Origin: Hymenopus coronatus
Lineage: Eukaryota > Arthropoda > Insecta > Mantodea > Hymenopodidae
Direction of reading: 5' to 3'
Length of the DNA: 64,000 bases
Assembly (NCBI GenBank): GCA_030762935.1
Contig: CM060884.1
Span: forward strand, 72,171,196 to 72,235,195
In this document: positions 1-10,880 of the stretch, in pieces
Layout of the letters: the number at the start of each line of letters is the position of its first letter
Position numbering within the stretch: position 1 is the first letter of the stretch
Notes under the pieces: model-generated
The model's database searches: none
What the model was told of the DNA's origin: nothing
What the model saw: the letters and a program-made list of their open reading frames with translations, nothing else
Translations under genes and position numbers: made by a program

Positions 1-79
1 TCTAGCCGGTCGCATTAAATTCCTCAACTGACTGGAATATCTCTGTTCAGTCTGACTCTATCTAACTCCAGTCGCCCGA

Positions 80-170
80 AAAAAATCCATCGTCCTCCAC
101 CGGGTTTGAACCCGCGACCTTGGATACATGAAGTCAGTATGATAATCATTACACCACGGAGGGCGAATAA
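80..170 (-). repeat. tRNA-derived SINE head (family epsilon)
   Basis: Read on the minus strand the segment starts GCCCTCCGTGGTGTAATG and contains GGGTTCAAACCC, which match the A and B boxes of a tRNA promoter (it resembles tRNA-Val). The T stem has a mismatch and the anticodon stem does not pair, so it is a SINE head and not a working tRNA gene. A near-identical copy lies at 27,509-27,598. Both copies carry the same extra tail GCCCGAAAAAAATCC. Confidence 0.7.
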
Positions 171-618
171 GCGCTGGGATTATCAAAGATTGACTTAAAC
201 AATGTTTGGCAAAGGGGTAACGAAAATAGATATAACGTTGTGAATAAAGTAAAAGGCCGAGTATGTGATATAAACAGGCAGGAAATAGAATCTGAATGTT
301 GAAAAAAATCGTCACGGAGTCACAAAATGAAATAAAAATTCTGCTGGGTAAAGAAACATATATTTTAAAATTTGGTAGGAAACAAAGATCGGGAATAGCT
401 TGGCTCAGGTTTTTTTTTTTTTTTTTTAAAACAGTAACGGAGTCTGATCAGGACTCCGGTACTGTATCCCTATTTACATTTCCCCCCGTAGGTTTTACTG
501 ATTACTGGTTTACTGGTTTTACTGTTTCTTTTACAAACATATACACATTGCACAAACATACAACATCCATGCCCAAGGCGGGTTGGGAGAGTAGACAATT
601 CGTAAAGTAGTTGATGCA
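171..618. other. Intergenic, no gene seen
   Basis: No recognisable coding or repeat family. The stretch contains a T run at about 411-427. Short open frames cross it but none resembles a known protein. Confidence 0.5.
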
Positions 619-739
619 GCTGGTAAGAATTTGCCCATTATGCGGGAATCAGGAATACTGGAGGCATATTGTGGCAGATTGCGCGCAGATGAAGGATGTT
701 AGGAAAAAATATTCCCGGGATTTGATTCTAAAGAGCTAA
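619..739 (+). pseudogene. LINE C-terminal zinc-knuckle fragment
   Basis: The frame from 619 to the TAA at 737-739 contains CPLCGNQEYWRHIVADC, a C-x2-C ... H-x4-C pattern, followed by arginine and lysines. This pattern is typical of the extreme C-terminus of LINE polyproteins behind the RNase H or reverse transcriptase region. Upstream the frame is broken and no further LINE protein is recognisable. It is most likely a 5'-truncated, decayed retrotransposon insertion. A chance match is possible because only about 40 residues remain. Confidence 0.45.
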
Positions 740-904
740 AATTGTCCAAGCCCAGGCACACATTATTTAGTGTTTGAGTAATCTATATGTGTGAATACGT
801 GGGTTGAGTTGTGAGTGTGTGTGATATCGTGTGTTCTTTCTTTTATTGTTCTTTGGTTCTGTTGTCGTAGCGCACGAGCGTGTGTATGTGTGTATTTCCA
901 ACCG

Positions 905-1543
905 TTTTTTTTTTTCAGCCTCCGATAGGCTATAAATAAAAGACAAATTCATAAAAAACAATTATTTTATTATTAAAAGTTTTGTACAATTATGGTTACT
1001 AATCACCGAGAAGATGAGACATCTATCGTACCTGTTCACAAGCTTTGCAATACCCGCTTCAGAAAATATTGCCGCCAATGATTTCAAATGAGCATTGACG
1101 TTATTTTGAAGATCTTCGTACTTTACGACGTTTGCGGAGAGCCATTCAAAACAAATGAAGAGGAATTCTGACTTCAGGAATTGTGTTGATCCATGACAAC
1201 GCTGATCCACACACTGCTGGCACAACCCATTAGCTCCCTGAACAATTTCAATGGGACATTTTCAATCATCCGCCGTACAGTTCTGACCTGGCACCCAGCG
1301 ATTTTCACCTTTTTCCAGAACTGAAGAGGATCTTCAAAACAACGTCAATGCTCATTTGAAATCATTGGAGCAACATTTTTTGAAGCGGATATTGCAAAGC
1401 TTGTACACAGGTACGATAAATGTCTGAATCTTTTCGGTGATTATGTTGAAAAGTAACCATAAGTGTACAAAACTTTTAGTAATAAAATAACTGTTTTCTA
1501 TGAATTTGTCATTTATCTATAGCCTACCTGAGGTTAAAAAAAA
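905..1543. mobile_element. Fold-back mariner copy M-A1
   Basis: Positions 905-1117 encode, on the minus strand, the C-terminus and 3' end of a mariner element. Positions 1118-1328 encode the transposase core on the plus strand, and 1329-1543 again encode the C-terminus and 3' end on the plus strand. The outer arms are therefore inverted copies of the same mariner 3' end (shared GATCTTC..AACGTCAATGCTCAT and ACAAAACTTTTAGTAATAAAATAA). A simple mariner has this region only once. Related copies are at 14,621-15,815 and at the right window edge. Confidence 0.75.
1118..1328 (+). pseudogene. Mariner transposase core (DD34D type), broken
   Basis: The translation shows fragments equivalent to LRRAIQNK, the second catalytic aspartate context (IHDNA) and the third aspartate context (SDLAPSDFHLF). 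These define the mariner DDD endonuclease. Frameshifts and stops interrupt it, and the N-terminal helix-turn-helix and first aspartate are absent. It lies between the inverted 3' arms of M-A1 and cannot make an active transposase. Confidence 0.75.
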
Positions 1544-2531
1544 CCAACCTCGTGTGTAAAATAGATATGTGGGTAATATTTTAAATCCAAGAATTTTTAG
1601 ACATTATGTATGTGCACCCAAAACATGCGACTGTGTGACGCAAGTATTGTATTATTGGACGCTTAATAAATACAATCACTATTACGTAATAATAGGTACG
1701 TACAGTTAAATGGAATAGAATACCCATGTTAAATCTGTGCTTACTGTAATATTTATTACTACACTAATATTTATACAACTATATTTACCGCTATAGACAG
1801 CCAAAATTGATGCAGAAAATATTAATTGTGTCTGACGTTTCCACTGTAGTTAATTTTATTCTAATAGTGGTGAAACAGTTCGCGGAATATACATTGTCAG
1901 TGAAGTGTTAATCTAAGAAATAAATATAGACCTTCATAACAATAGCTTCTATAGCCAATGATAGAGAGTGTATGAACCAAGTAAATGAAACCATCAGATG
2001 CTTCTGTATCGATTCGCTTCTGTTACTGAAATATCTGCTGACTGAAGTCACTTGCACCTGGCACAAACTGAACTGACATCTGACTGTTTCACTAGTTCCT
2101 TTTTGTGCCGCTGTCCAGATATTGAACGGTATATTCCCTCCTCGCATGACCCTTGTGAGGCAATCTGTATCTATTCAATTAGTCAACAGCTTCGTTCCAA
2201 ACTAACTCTTCCAGCCTTTCTATGGAAAGTGCTATTTCAGTCTCTTAAAGGTCATCGTTCTTAAGGGAATGCACATTAAAACGTTTTACGTGTAACAGTT
2301 GCACGTGTTTCTTGGTACCTTTATGAAATGAAATGGCGTTTAGTTTATGGACGCTCTTTGAGGTTGTTCATTTGTAAACATTGGAAAATCTAGAATAGCT
2401 TAAGATATCTTGTTGAAATTTATGCCACTTATTATAAACAATATTAGTGATATTTTGGCCATGTATAAAAATTCTAGATTGCATGGTTATTTAACTAATA
2501 ATGTTTTTCTGTCTAAACATATTATTCTAAT
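1544..2531. other. About 1 kb without recognised features
   Basis: AT-rich sequence with only short open frames in conflicting directions. TTATGGACGCTCTTT near 2348 recurs near 27,327 inside a SINE insertion, so part of this stretch may be an old repeat. I see no gene. Confidence 0.5.
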
Positions 2532-3270
2532 AAAAATCTGATGTGCTCCATTCACATGACTTTCTCTACATTTCTGCAACAAATTATTGTTAAAAAGCTT
2601 ATGATTCTATGTACTTCATCATAATTATGAAAAAATTACCAGAAATAGTCTTATTACTTGTTTCCTTTTAAGTAGAAGCGAAAAAACGGAGTATCATAGG
2701 TTAAAGTGATAGGCAAAAGCTGGTTGCTATGTGGCTGAAGTTCCTTTGTTTGTATGGTCAGGAATTGACAAATTTCTGTATGAGAACAAGTTTTTCAAAA
2801 CTGAAACCAAAACAAGTAAAATACCATGGTTTACACTTACAATTTACCAGTTACGCAAAATTCAGCTAAATTCATTCAGAATAAAGTAGTCTTCAGAGGC
2901 TATTCTCAGAAAATGCATCATATACATTTTATTTGTCAGGTAAATATCTTTAATATACGATATTATAATCACAATCGTTAGAGCCATTTTTGGGAAAATC
3001 AACATTTTCGAAAAAAGTTCCATGTAAAGGGTAGTTAGGGGGGGAGATTTTCACGAAAATCTTCGTATCGCATCCTTGGAAGATATCAAACTTGTATTTA
3101 ATGATTTTTTCGGTTTTAGCTATGCTGTCCACAGACACACAAAGGGGCCTTTTACTGGATTCAAGGGGACCAAAAACATGTATTTCCGGCAAAATCTGTG
3201 TATGGAAATTTTTGGTGCATTACAATACCTTCTATATACACTATGTACATAGTAGGTGTAGAGAAAGTAA
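2532..3270 (-). mobile_element. HLR copy (Helentron-like repeat), minus
   Basis: First nearly complete copy of the dominant family. The B end is on the left (ATCTGATGTGCTCCATTC, then GACTTTCTCTACAT). The A end is on the right (TACACTATGTACATAGTAGG, then GTAGAGAAAGT). Family landmarks inside include AAGCTGGTTGCTATGTG, the TCTTCAGAGGCTATTC block and TATTTCCGGCAAAATC. It is somewhat shorter than the 830-870 bp of full copies. No protein is encoded; the open frames crossing it are incidental. Confidence 0.8.
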
Positions 3271-3529
3271 AAATGAGGGTGTAAGAGGGACAGTCCTATA
3301 CGTGAAACAGCGTACACAAATAATGTTTTACGATGCAGGTCTAGCGACTTTATGCACTTAACGTTGTGAGCTTTATGACCAAGGTCTCCCCCTCCCTCGC
3401 GTATAAGTACATTGGTGGCTCAGGTGCAGCAACTGGGGGCCGTGCACATTCACAAAGAAACAATTTCAGCAAAAAGTTTCAACATACAAGAAAGAAACTG
3501 TCCTTACAAAAGCGTATTCTTCTATCCAC

Positions 3530-4078
3530 TTTTTGCTTTCTCTACACGTACTAAGTTCATAATATAGAGCTAAAGTTTTGCATTCCACCCAAAAATTTGG
3601 TACCGAGATTTCCCCGCAAATAGATCTTTTAGCATCTCCTGTATCCAAAAAAAGCGATAACTCAAAAACAAAAAGTCGGTAAAATACCAAACTAGGTATT
3701 TAAGTTAACTGTCTTCCAGGGGCTCAACACAAAATTTTTGAGAAAAATCCACCCCCCACAACGAACAACCCTTTACGTGGAAAAATATTCGAAAATTTTG
3801 ATTTTCTGAAAAATTGTTGTAACGGTTTTTATTGAAGTACGGACTATTAAATATATTTATATTTCAAATAAAATGCATATCTTGAATTTTCTGGGAATAG
3901 CCTCTGAAGACTACTTTATTCTGGATGAATTTTATGGAATTTTGCATAACTTTTTTGCAAAAACTTACCACACAAAAAATAGAGCACATTAAATCACACA
4001 ATTTATGTTATATACATTTTTTACGTTGAGTTGGTCGTTTTTGAGAGGTTCCTTGTTTTTGGTTTCATCTTTAAAAAT
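3530..4078 (+). mobile_element. HLR partial copy, A end to middle
   Basis: Starts at the A end (GCTTTCTCTACACGTACTA) and runs to about the TTTTGGTTTCATCTTT block, where the B third is missing. It is followed at once by an A-end fragment in the opposite orientation, so the pair forms an A-to-A' inverted arrangement. Confidence 0.75.
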
Positions 4079-4091
4079 GATCATCACATTC

Positions 4092-4218
4092 GACTTTTTT
4101 TATACAAGTGGCCCTAAAACATCTATGTATTTCTGGTGAAAATCTTGGTATTGAATTTTTGGGTGCAATACAGTACCTTCTCTCTACACTATGTACATAG
4201 TATGTGTAGAGAAAGTAA
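4092..4218 (-). mobile_element. HLR A-end fragment, minus
   Basis: Only the last 125 bp of the family, ending ACACTATGTACATAGTATG then GTAGAGAAAGT. It faces the copy at 3,530-4,078. Confidence 0.75.
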
Positions 4219-4388
4219 AGACGAATAAGTTCTATGGCGGTAGAAAGGCAAAATGCTATCACTTGACAATAAATATCTACGTTGAGAAATAGAGTAAGAT
4301 ACAGTAACTTTGTAAATAAAGTTTTGTGTTGATAACTTTCGTTATTATTTAGTTATGCCAAATCTTCTGTTACTTTCTGGATGGTCCT
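4219..4388 (+). pseudogene. Mariner M-C 3' end remnant
   Basis: The translation ends in a degenerate KCYHLTINIYVEK then TAG, the counterpart of the KCLxxxGDYVEK ending of mariner transposases. It is followed by GTTATTATTTAGTTATGCCA and a terminal CCAGAAAGTAAC (read inverted). These match the terminal repeats of the element at 31,678-33,069. Only the 3' end of this copy is present. Confidence 0.65.
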
Positions 4389-4394
4389 CGTAAA

Positions 4395-5250
4395 ACAAAT
4401 GAATGTGTTACACTCATATGACTTTCTCTAGCTACTCTACAAACAAGCTTCTTAGAAAAGATAATCTTCTTTCAACACCGTGCTAATTGAGATTAATATT
4501 AGCAGAATGTTCCTTATAAGTAGGAAATAAATAAGGGAATGTGACAGCCAAAAGTTTTAAAAGCTGTCGTTATGCGATTGTCAATGCAAATCGTTTCTTT
4601 GCTTGGCCAGGAGTTGAATCAAAAGAAAAACTGACACTTCCTGTCTAAGAAAAGTTTAAGTATCTACTTTACAATTGAAACAAATAACAACTAATAACTT
4701 CAAAAATGGTAAGCCCACGAAAAAAAAATGTATATGACATAACTTGTGTATTTTAACAGGATCTACATTTTTTGCGAAGTAAGTTTTTGTCTATCCCTTA
4801 CGGTTTACTAGTTATGCCAAATTCATCCAGAATAATCATGTCTTTAGAAGTTATTCGCAGAAAATTAAACATATATATATATTATTTCTGATCTAAATAT
4901 GTATAATATAAGGTATTTTAATCAAAATCATTACAGTTCTTTTCGAGAAAAATAGCATTTTCTAAAATGTTTCCATGTAAAGTGTAGTTTAGGGTGGGGT
5001 AATTTTCTTGAAAATCTTCATAACATATCATTTTAAGATAATAAACTTAAATAATAAATTTAGTATTTAACGGTTTTGTAGTTTTTGAGCGATGCTGTCC
5101 ATAGGCACGTATAAGCGCACATAGGACATTTTTTCTAATTTATTTTTGCATTTACGGAACCTCAAAGCATATATTTCCAGTGAAATTTCGATATATAATT
5201 TTTGGGTGACATATAATATTTTCTCTATATACTATGTGTAGGGAAAGTAA
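4395..5250 (-). mobile_element. HLR-2 copy, full length, minus
   Basis: Divergent subfamily. The B end reads GTGTTACACTCATATGACTT then TCTCTAGCTACTCTAC. A characteristic AAAAGCTGTCGTTATGCGAT block replaces the main family's AGCTGGTTGCTATG. The A end on the right is ATACTATGTGTAGGGAAAGT. The length of about 855 bp matches full main-family copies. Confidence 0.75.
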
Positions 5251-5769
5251 TAACGCACTTCGCTACCTTTTGCACAATCTGACAACCCTGCACAAGTGGA
5301 CGCTTCCACTAAAGTGAGATGTTCCACTGTTTCATACAGTGTTGTCATTTTAATTGTTCACAGCGTTGTCAAAAGCCACAAAGGAAGCAGTATCAGCAGC
5401 TTACACTTATCCGCTTTACATGACTAGATTACTATGCCATGAATGTTGTAGCGCAATTATAATAACAGGCAATTGCGTGGATTACGCCTTCAGGGCTTGT
5501 TCTTGTTTCATGAAATATTATTGTTGTTGTTGTTGTAGTAACAATTCCTACCCGGTTAGCATGTTGGTAATGCAAATATTTAGGAGTATATACCACTCCA
5601 ACTATTTCGCATTTCTTTTGTCTTATCGTTTGAAATAAACGTTTTCAACTATTTTCTGATATATTTACTACAATTTGTTTTCACAGTATTGGTATTTCAA
5701 CTTTTAATATTTATTTTATCTCTCATTCACAATTATTTAGTCTGACAAATCATAGCCAAGAAGTTTTTT
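5251..5769. other. No recognised feature
   Basis: Non-HLR sequence with a TTG/TTGT microsatellite near 5,521-5,535. One open frame of 94 codons crosses it but has no recognisable motif. I make no gene call. Confidence 0.5.
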
Positions 5770-6368
5770 ACTTTCTCTACAAGTACTATGTAGTGTATGG
5801 AGAAAGTATTGCATTCCACCCAAAAATTTGATACCGAGATTTCACCGGAAATATATGTTTTGAGTCCCCCTGAATCCAAAAAAAGAAGCCATTTTTACAA
5901 AAAGGTCCGTGTGTGTCTGTGGACAGCATAGCTCAAAACCGAAAAGTCCATTGAATACCAAACTTGGTATTTAAGGATGCGACACGAAGATTTTCAAGAA
6001 AATCTCCACCCCCAACTAATTTTACATAGATAAATTTACGAAAATTTTGACTTTTTCAAAAACGGCTCTTATGATTTTGATTAAAATATTGTGTATTAAA
6101 TATATTTTACCTGTCAAATAAAATGTATATCTTAAATTTTCTGAAAATATCCTCGGAAGAATACTTTATTATGGATGAATTTTACGGAATTGTGTATATC
6201 TCGCAAAGCACAAGATACAGACAAAAACTTACTTAACAGATACGTAAAGCTCTTTAAAGCACCAATTTATGTTATATTTATTTTTTTTATTGATGTGGGT
6301 CTTTTTGATATATTCCTTGTTATTGGTTTCAGCCTATAATACTTGTACTTTTCTCATTTGTCTACTAC
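5770..6368 (+). mobile_element. HLR partial copy, A end to middle
   Basis: Begins TACTTTCTCTACAAGTACTA and runs through the TTTCACCGGAAATATATG and CTGTGGACAGCATAGCTC landmarks to the middle of the element. There it is replaced by a second partial copy in the same orientation. Confidence 0.75.
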
Positions 6369-6744
6369 TGAATTTTCTGGGAATAGCCTGTTAAGACTAC
6401 TTTATTCTGCATGAACTTCAAGGAATTTTGTATAGCCATCAAATCGTAAGAAATAGACAACAATGTAATTAACAGAAAATATAGAGCTCCTTAATACACA
6501 TAATCTATGTTATATACGTTTTGTTGTTGTTTTTTCTTTTTTTTAAGAAATATCCGTTGTTATTGGTTTCAGCTTTAATTAACATACTTTTCTCATACAG
6601 GAATTTGTCAACTCCTGTCCATACAAACAAAGGAACTTGAGTCACATAGCAACCAGCTTTTGGCTTTCACTTTAACCTACGGTACTTCCTTATTTCGCTT
6701 CTTCTTACAAGTAAGCAAGTAATAAGACTATTTCTGCTATTTTT
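6369..6744 (+). mobile_element. HLR partial copy, middle to B side
   Basis: Starts at the GAATTTTCTGGGAATAGCCT block and continues to TAATAAGACTATTTCTGCTA. The B terminus is missing and the next A end follows directly in a T run, so it was probably interrupted by that insertion. Confidence 0.7.
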
Positions 6745-7619
6745 ACTTTCTCTATACGCACTATGTACATAGTGTATAGAGGAGGTGTTGAATTGTTCCC
6801 AAAAATTCGATACCGAGATTTCACCGGAAATATATGTTTTGAGACGCCCTGAATCTAAAAAAAGCATTTTTAGAAAAATGTCCGTGTGTCTATCTGCCTG
6901 TCTGTCTGTCTGTGTGTATGTATGTGTGTGTGTGTGTGTCTGTGGGCAGCATTGCTCAAAAACTAAAAGCCCGTTGAGTACCAAACTTGGTATTTAAGTT
7001 TGGTATCTTCCGAGGATGCGACACGAAAATTTTCAAGAAAATCCCCTCACCCCCAACTACCGTTTACATGGAACTTTATTCGAAATTTTTGATTTTCTCA
7101 AAAATGGCGCTAACAATTTTGATTATAATATCACATATTAAAGATATTTACCTGATAAATAAAATGTATATCTTGAATTTCTGGGAAAGCCTCTCAAAAC
7201 TACTTCATTCTGGATGAATTTTGTGGAATTTTGCATAACTGCTAAACCGTAAGAGATGGACAAACACTTACTACACAGAAAATGTAGAACACATTAAAAC
7301 AAAACATTTGTGTTATATACCTTTTTCGTGTAGTTGATCGTTTTTAAGATAATCCTTGTTCGTGGTTTCAGCTTTGAAAACTTATACTTTTTTGTCATAC
7401 AGGAATTTGTCAACTCGTGTCCATACAAACAAAGGAACTTCAGTCACATAGCAACCAGCTTTTGACTATCATTTTAACCTATGGTGGTCCCTTATTTTGT
7501 TTCTACTTACAAGGAAGCAAGTAATAAGAATATTTCTGCTATTTTGTTCTTGATTAGCATGAAGTAAATAGAAGCATAAAGTTTTTAACACTAATTTGTT
7601 GCTGAGCTGTAGAGAAAGT
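6745..7619 (+). mobile_element. HLR copy, nearly full, plus
   Basis: A end at 6,745 (ACTTTCTCTATACGCACTA). The GT-rich microsatellite at about 6,897-6,945 sits in the family's usual position. The copy reaches GAGCTGTAGAGAAAGTA at 7,619. The terminal B hairpin is lost at the junction with the LINE tail. Confidence 0.8.
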
Positions 7620-8042
7620 ATTGTTCTGGCCTTGTTATCCAAAACCACTGCGAGAAAGACTTCTGGAATACTAAGAGGTACACTTCAGGATGTAAGAAAT
7701 ATGTTTAATAGCTACATCGCGGACCACTGGGACAAACAGTGGAACTCTATGCCCTCAAAACTGCAACTGGTTAGGAAATCTATTACAGAACCGGCAATAT
7801 CCCACCTTAAATTCCGAAGAAAACAAAAAGTCCTGCTCACCAGGTTGTGCATCGACCACTTCAACCTCAGTCATGTTATCTGATCAAGAAAACAACCGAA
7901 GATCGTTGCCCGAGAAGTCGTACCAACATCTCACTTTATCCTTGAGTGCCCTGCTTTACTCAACGACACAAGGAACTTAAACTTCAAGAGCGATCTGTAT
8001 TCCATTTTAACACCACAGAAGGATGCAGAAAACTCATCAAGT
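7620..8042 (+). pseudogene. LINE polyprotein C-terminus (I/Jockey-like RNase H tail)
   Basis: The frame reads through YIADHWDKQWNSMPSK, LLTRLCIDHFNLSH and HFILECPALLNDTR to a TAA at 8,040-8,042, with one in-frame TGA at 7,881-7,883. The pattern W..W, LTRL.I.H..L.H, then H..LECP..N..R is typical of the end of the RNase H domain and adjacent zinc-binding tail of I- and Jockey-group LINEs. Reverse transcriptase and endonuclease domains are absent (5' truncation). The internal stop shows it is dead. The clade assignment is tentative. Confidence 0.7.
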
Positions 8043-8288
8043 TAATGGAAATATCGCACATGTTGTCTTTTATATAATGTAATCTAATTGTTGTAACCAG
8101 AGGTTGGTACTATTATAATGCTTACGAATTTACATGTACTATGTTTTACTGTTACCAAAGTTCAAATAGTTATGTTCATGACCATATATTTGTGTTACAT
8201 TTTGTATTATACATTGATCTTTTAAGAATATTGTGCTCCCTGATGACCTATGTTGTTATAAAGTGACCTTCAATAAATAAATTAAAAA
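7620..8288 (+). mobile_element. 5'-truncated LINE, 3' end
   Basis: Contains the last part of a non-LTR retrotransposon polyprotein (7,620-8,042), about 225 bp of 3' untranslated sequence, and an A-rich end AATAAATAAATTAAAAAA. It lies between the B side of one HLR and the B end of another, so no target duplication can be defined. Confidence 0.7.
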
Positions 8289-9111
8289 ATCTTATGTGTA
8301 CCATTCACAAGACTTTATATCCCTTGCAACAAATTATTCTTAAAAAACTTATACTTCTATTTACTTCATGCTAATCACAAAAAATTAGCAGAAAGTCTTA
8401 CTTGCTTCCTTGTAATTAGAAGCGAAATAAGGGACTACCATAGGTTATAGTGATAGTCAAAAGCTGGTTGCTATGAAAATGAAGTTCCTTTGTTTATATG
8501 GATCGGAGTTCACAAGTTCCTGTATGAGAAAAATATACGTTTTTCATAACAGAAACCAAAAATAAGGAATGTCTCAAAAACGACGAACTCCAAGAAAAAA
8601 AATTATATAACATAAATTGTGTGTTTTAACGTGCTATACATTTTTTGTGCAGTAAGTTTTTGTCCATCTCTTACGGTTTAGCAGTTATTCAAATTTCCGT
8701 AAAATTCATCCAGAATAAAGTACTCCTCAGAGGCTATTCCTAGAAAATTCAAAATATACATTTTATTTGTCATGTAAAAATGTTTAATATCCGAAATTTT
8801 GATCAAAATCGTTAGAGCCATTTTTGAGAAAATCAAAATTTTCCAAAAAAGTTCCATGTAAAGGGTAGTTGGGGGTGGGGGGATTTTTCGTGTCGCATCC
8901 CTGGAAGATACTAAATTTAAATACCAAGTTTGGTATTTTACCGACTTCTCGTTTTTGAGCTATCCTGTTCACAGGCACACCAACACACGGACACACACGA
9001 CCTTTTTTTGGATATTGGGGACCCCAAAAACATATATTTCCGGTAACTAATTTTTGGCTTGAGTACAATACCTTCTCTATACACTATGTACATAGTGCGT
9101 GTAGAGAAAGT
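8285..9111 (-). mobile_element. HLR copy, full length, minus
   Basis: B end ATCTTATGTGTACCATTCAC on the left. A end ACACTATGTACATAGTGCG then GTAGAGAAAGT on the right. Internal landmarks are in the expected order and the length is about 827 bp. Confidence 0.85.
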
Positions 9112-9820
9112 AAGAAGTCGTGTGAATGGAGCACTTTTTTGTTGTTTCCTAGGATACATGAACGTCTATAGGATAGGATAAAGGTATATAAAATAGCCTG
9201 TGCTTTGCGGAAGAAATGTGGAATAAAACTGTTGTATTTTCACTGAGAAGCTGGTAAATATTTGGCGGGAGAGGACATTATCATATCAGACAGTTGAACA
9301 TTTAAGGATGTCGTGCCGAACGCACCGGAATACAATTTTCTTCCAGGAACTAACACAACTTCATGTTAACACGAACATGCACACTGGCTTCTCTGCAGAA
9401 AACTTGTAAATAATTTACCTCCGTAGCTCACAGGAAAAAGGAGGAGGGATATTTTTTTAATATGTTTTCTACCGGGCTTGTCTCTTTCCTCTGTGCTTCC
9501 TTTTGGGGCCAAACGGAAGGAAACCTCTTTTTTGTGCAGCGCTTCAAGCTTACCCCGATTATTACAATAAGCAAGAACGTACATTTACGTGTAGTTTCTA
9601 GTAATTATATGCAGATAGTCTGAGAAGCATGTAGCAGCTTCTGCAGTTGGACTTTTTGCTTTGTAATTTGGTTGCATTGTGTGGATCTATCCAGTTGTGT
9701 GTAATTGTTGCATGCAGTGTTGCCAGTATTGAAAATGAAGTTCATAACCTAAATACGCGAGGTGCACATCAAAGCTTTGCTGTGACGAGTAATGTCTGCA
9801 GGATAACAAATGCCATTTTT
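9112..9820. other. Unidentified non-HLR sequence
   Basis: About 700 bp including GTATATAAAATAGCC near 9,184, which could serve as a TATA-like box. Frames of up to about 70 codons lie on the minus strand (9,366-9,584) and plus strand, without recognisable motifs. No gene is called. Confidence 0.45.
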
Positions 9821-10824
9821 ACTTTCTCTACAGTACTATGTAGAGAAGGTATTGCACTCACCCAAAAAATTCGATACCGAGATTTCACCGCAAATATATG
9901 TTTTAGGGTCCCCTGTATCCAAAAAAAAAGTATTTTCAGAAAAAGGTCCGTGTATGTGTCCGTGTGTCTGTGAACACGATAACTCAAAAATGAAAAGTCT
10001 GTAAAATACAAAAACTTGGTATTTAAGTTTAGTATCTTCCAGGAATGCGACACGAAGATTTTGAGAAAAATCCTCCACCCCAAACTACCCTTTCCATGGA
10101 CCTTTTTTGAAAATGTTGGTTTTCCAAAAAATTGCTGTAACGATTGTGATTAAAATATCGTATATTAAAGATATTTACCTGACAAATAAAATGTATATTT
10201 TGAATTTTCTGGGAATAGCCTCTGAAGACTACTTTATTCTGGGTCAATTTTACGGAATTTTGCATAACTCCTAAACCATAAGAGATGGACAAAAGCTTAC
10301 CACACAACAAATGTAGAACATTTTAAAGCACACAATTTATAATAAGACCTAAAGCTTTCCTGGCGACGTGTTAATTCAAAATCTTCTCGGGCTTCTAGCC
10401 AGGTAAAAACTTGGTGTCAAGCCAAGTTTTTACCTGGCTAGAAGCCCGAGAAGATTTTGAATTCACACAATTTATGTTATATACATTTTTTTTTCGTAAA
10501 GTTGATTGTTTTTTAGGTATTCCTTGTTTTTGCTTTCATCTATGAAAAACTTATACTTTTCTCATACAGACATTTGTCAACTCCTGTCCCACAAACAAAA
10601 GAACTTCAGTCACATAGCAACGAGCTTTTGACTATCACTTTAACCTATGGTACTCACTTATTTCGTTTCCACTTTCAAGGAAGCAAGTAATAACACTATT
10701 TCTGCTAGGTTATTATTAATTTTTTTTTTGGTTAACATGAAGTAAATAGAAGCATAAGCTTTTTAACAATAATTGTTGCAGAGATGTAGAGAAAGTCATG
10801 TGAATGGATCACATAAGATTTTTT
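9821..10824 (+). mobile_element. HLR copy, full length, with insertion
   Basis: A end at 9,821 (ACTTTCTCTACAGTACTATG). B end GATGTAGAGAAAGTCATGTG, then GGATCACATAAGATTTTTT. It is interrupted at 10,341-10,463 by a 123-bp insert with a 12-bp target duplication. Removing insert and duplication leaves about 870 bp, the normal full length. Confidence 0.85.
10329..10475. repeat. 123-bp insert with 42-bp perfect palindrome and 12-bp target duplication
   Basis: CACACAATTTAT occurs at 10,329-10,340 and again at 10,464-10,475, exactly where an undisturbed HLR has it once. The insert between (10,341-10,463) starts AATAAGACCTAAAGC. It ends in a perfect inverted repeat: arm 10,373-10,414 (42 bp, includes TTCTCGGGCTTCTAGCC), loop TGTCAAG, arm 10,422-10,463. 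The origin is unknown. The duplication length fits target-primed retroposition and the snap-back arm suggests template switching. Confidence 0.85.
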
Positions 10825-10880
10825 ACATATTCATCGCAGGAAATACCGGATGGAATATACAATAGTTATAATACAAGCAG

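Noticed and set aside
6667..6984. Recurring frames of 80-137 codons containing THTHTHT, FELCCPQ, ISGEISVSNFW or LTNKMYILNFLG
   Set aside because: The same peptides appear in every HLR copy in either strand with random starts and stops. They are translations of the repeat, including its CA tract, and show no coding constraint.
2532..9111. HLR as a simple MITE with matched terminal inverted repeats and TA duplication
   Set aside because: The inverse of ACTTTCTCTACA is about 25 bp inside the B end, not at the tip. Nested insertions show only T residues at the joints, not a constant duplication.
10341..10463. Hammerhead ribozyme motif around the palindromic insert
   Set aside because: The conserved CTGATGA and GAAA core segments are absent.
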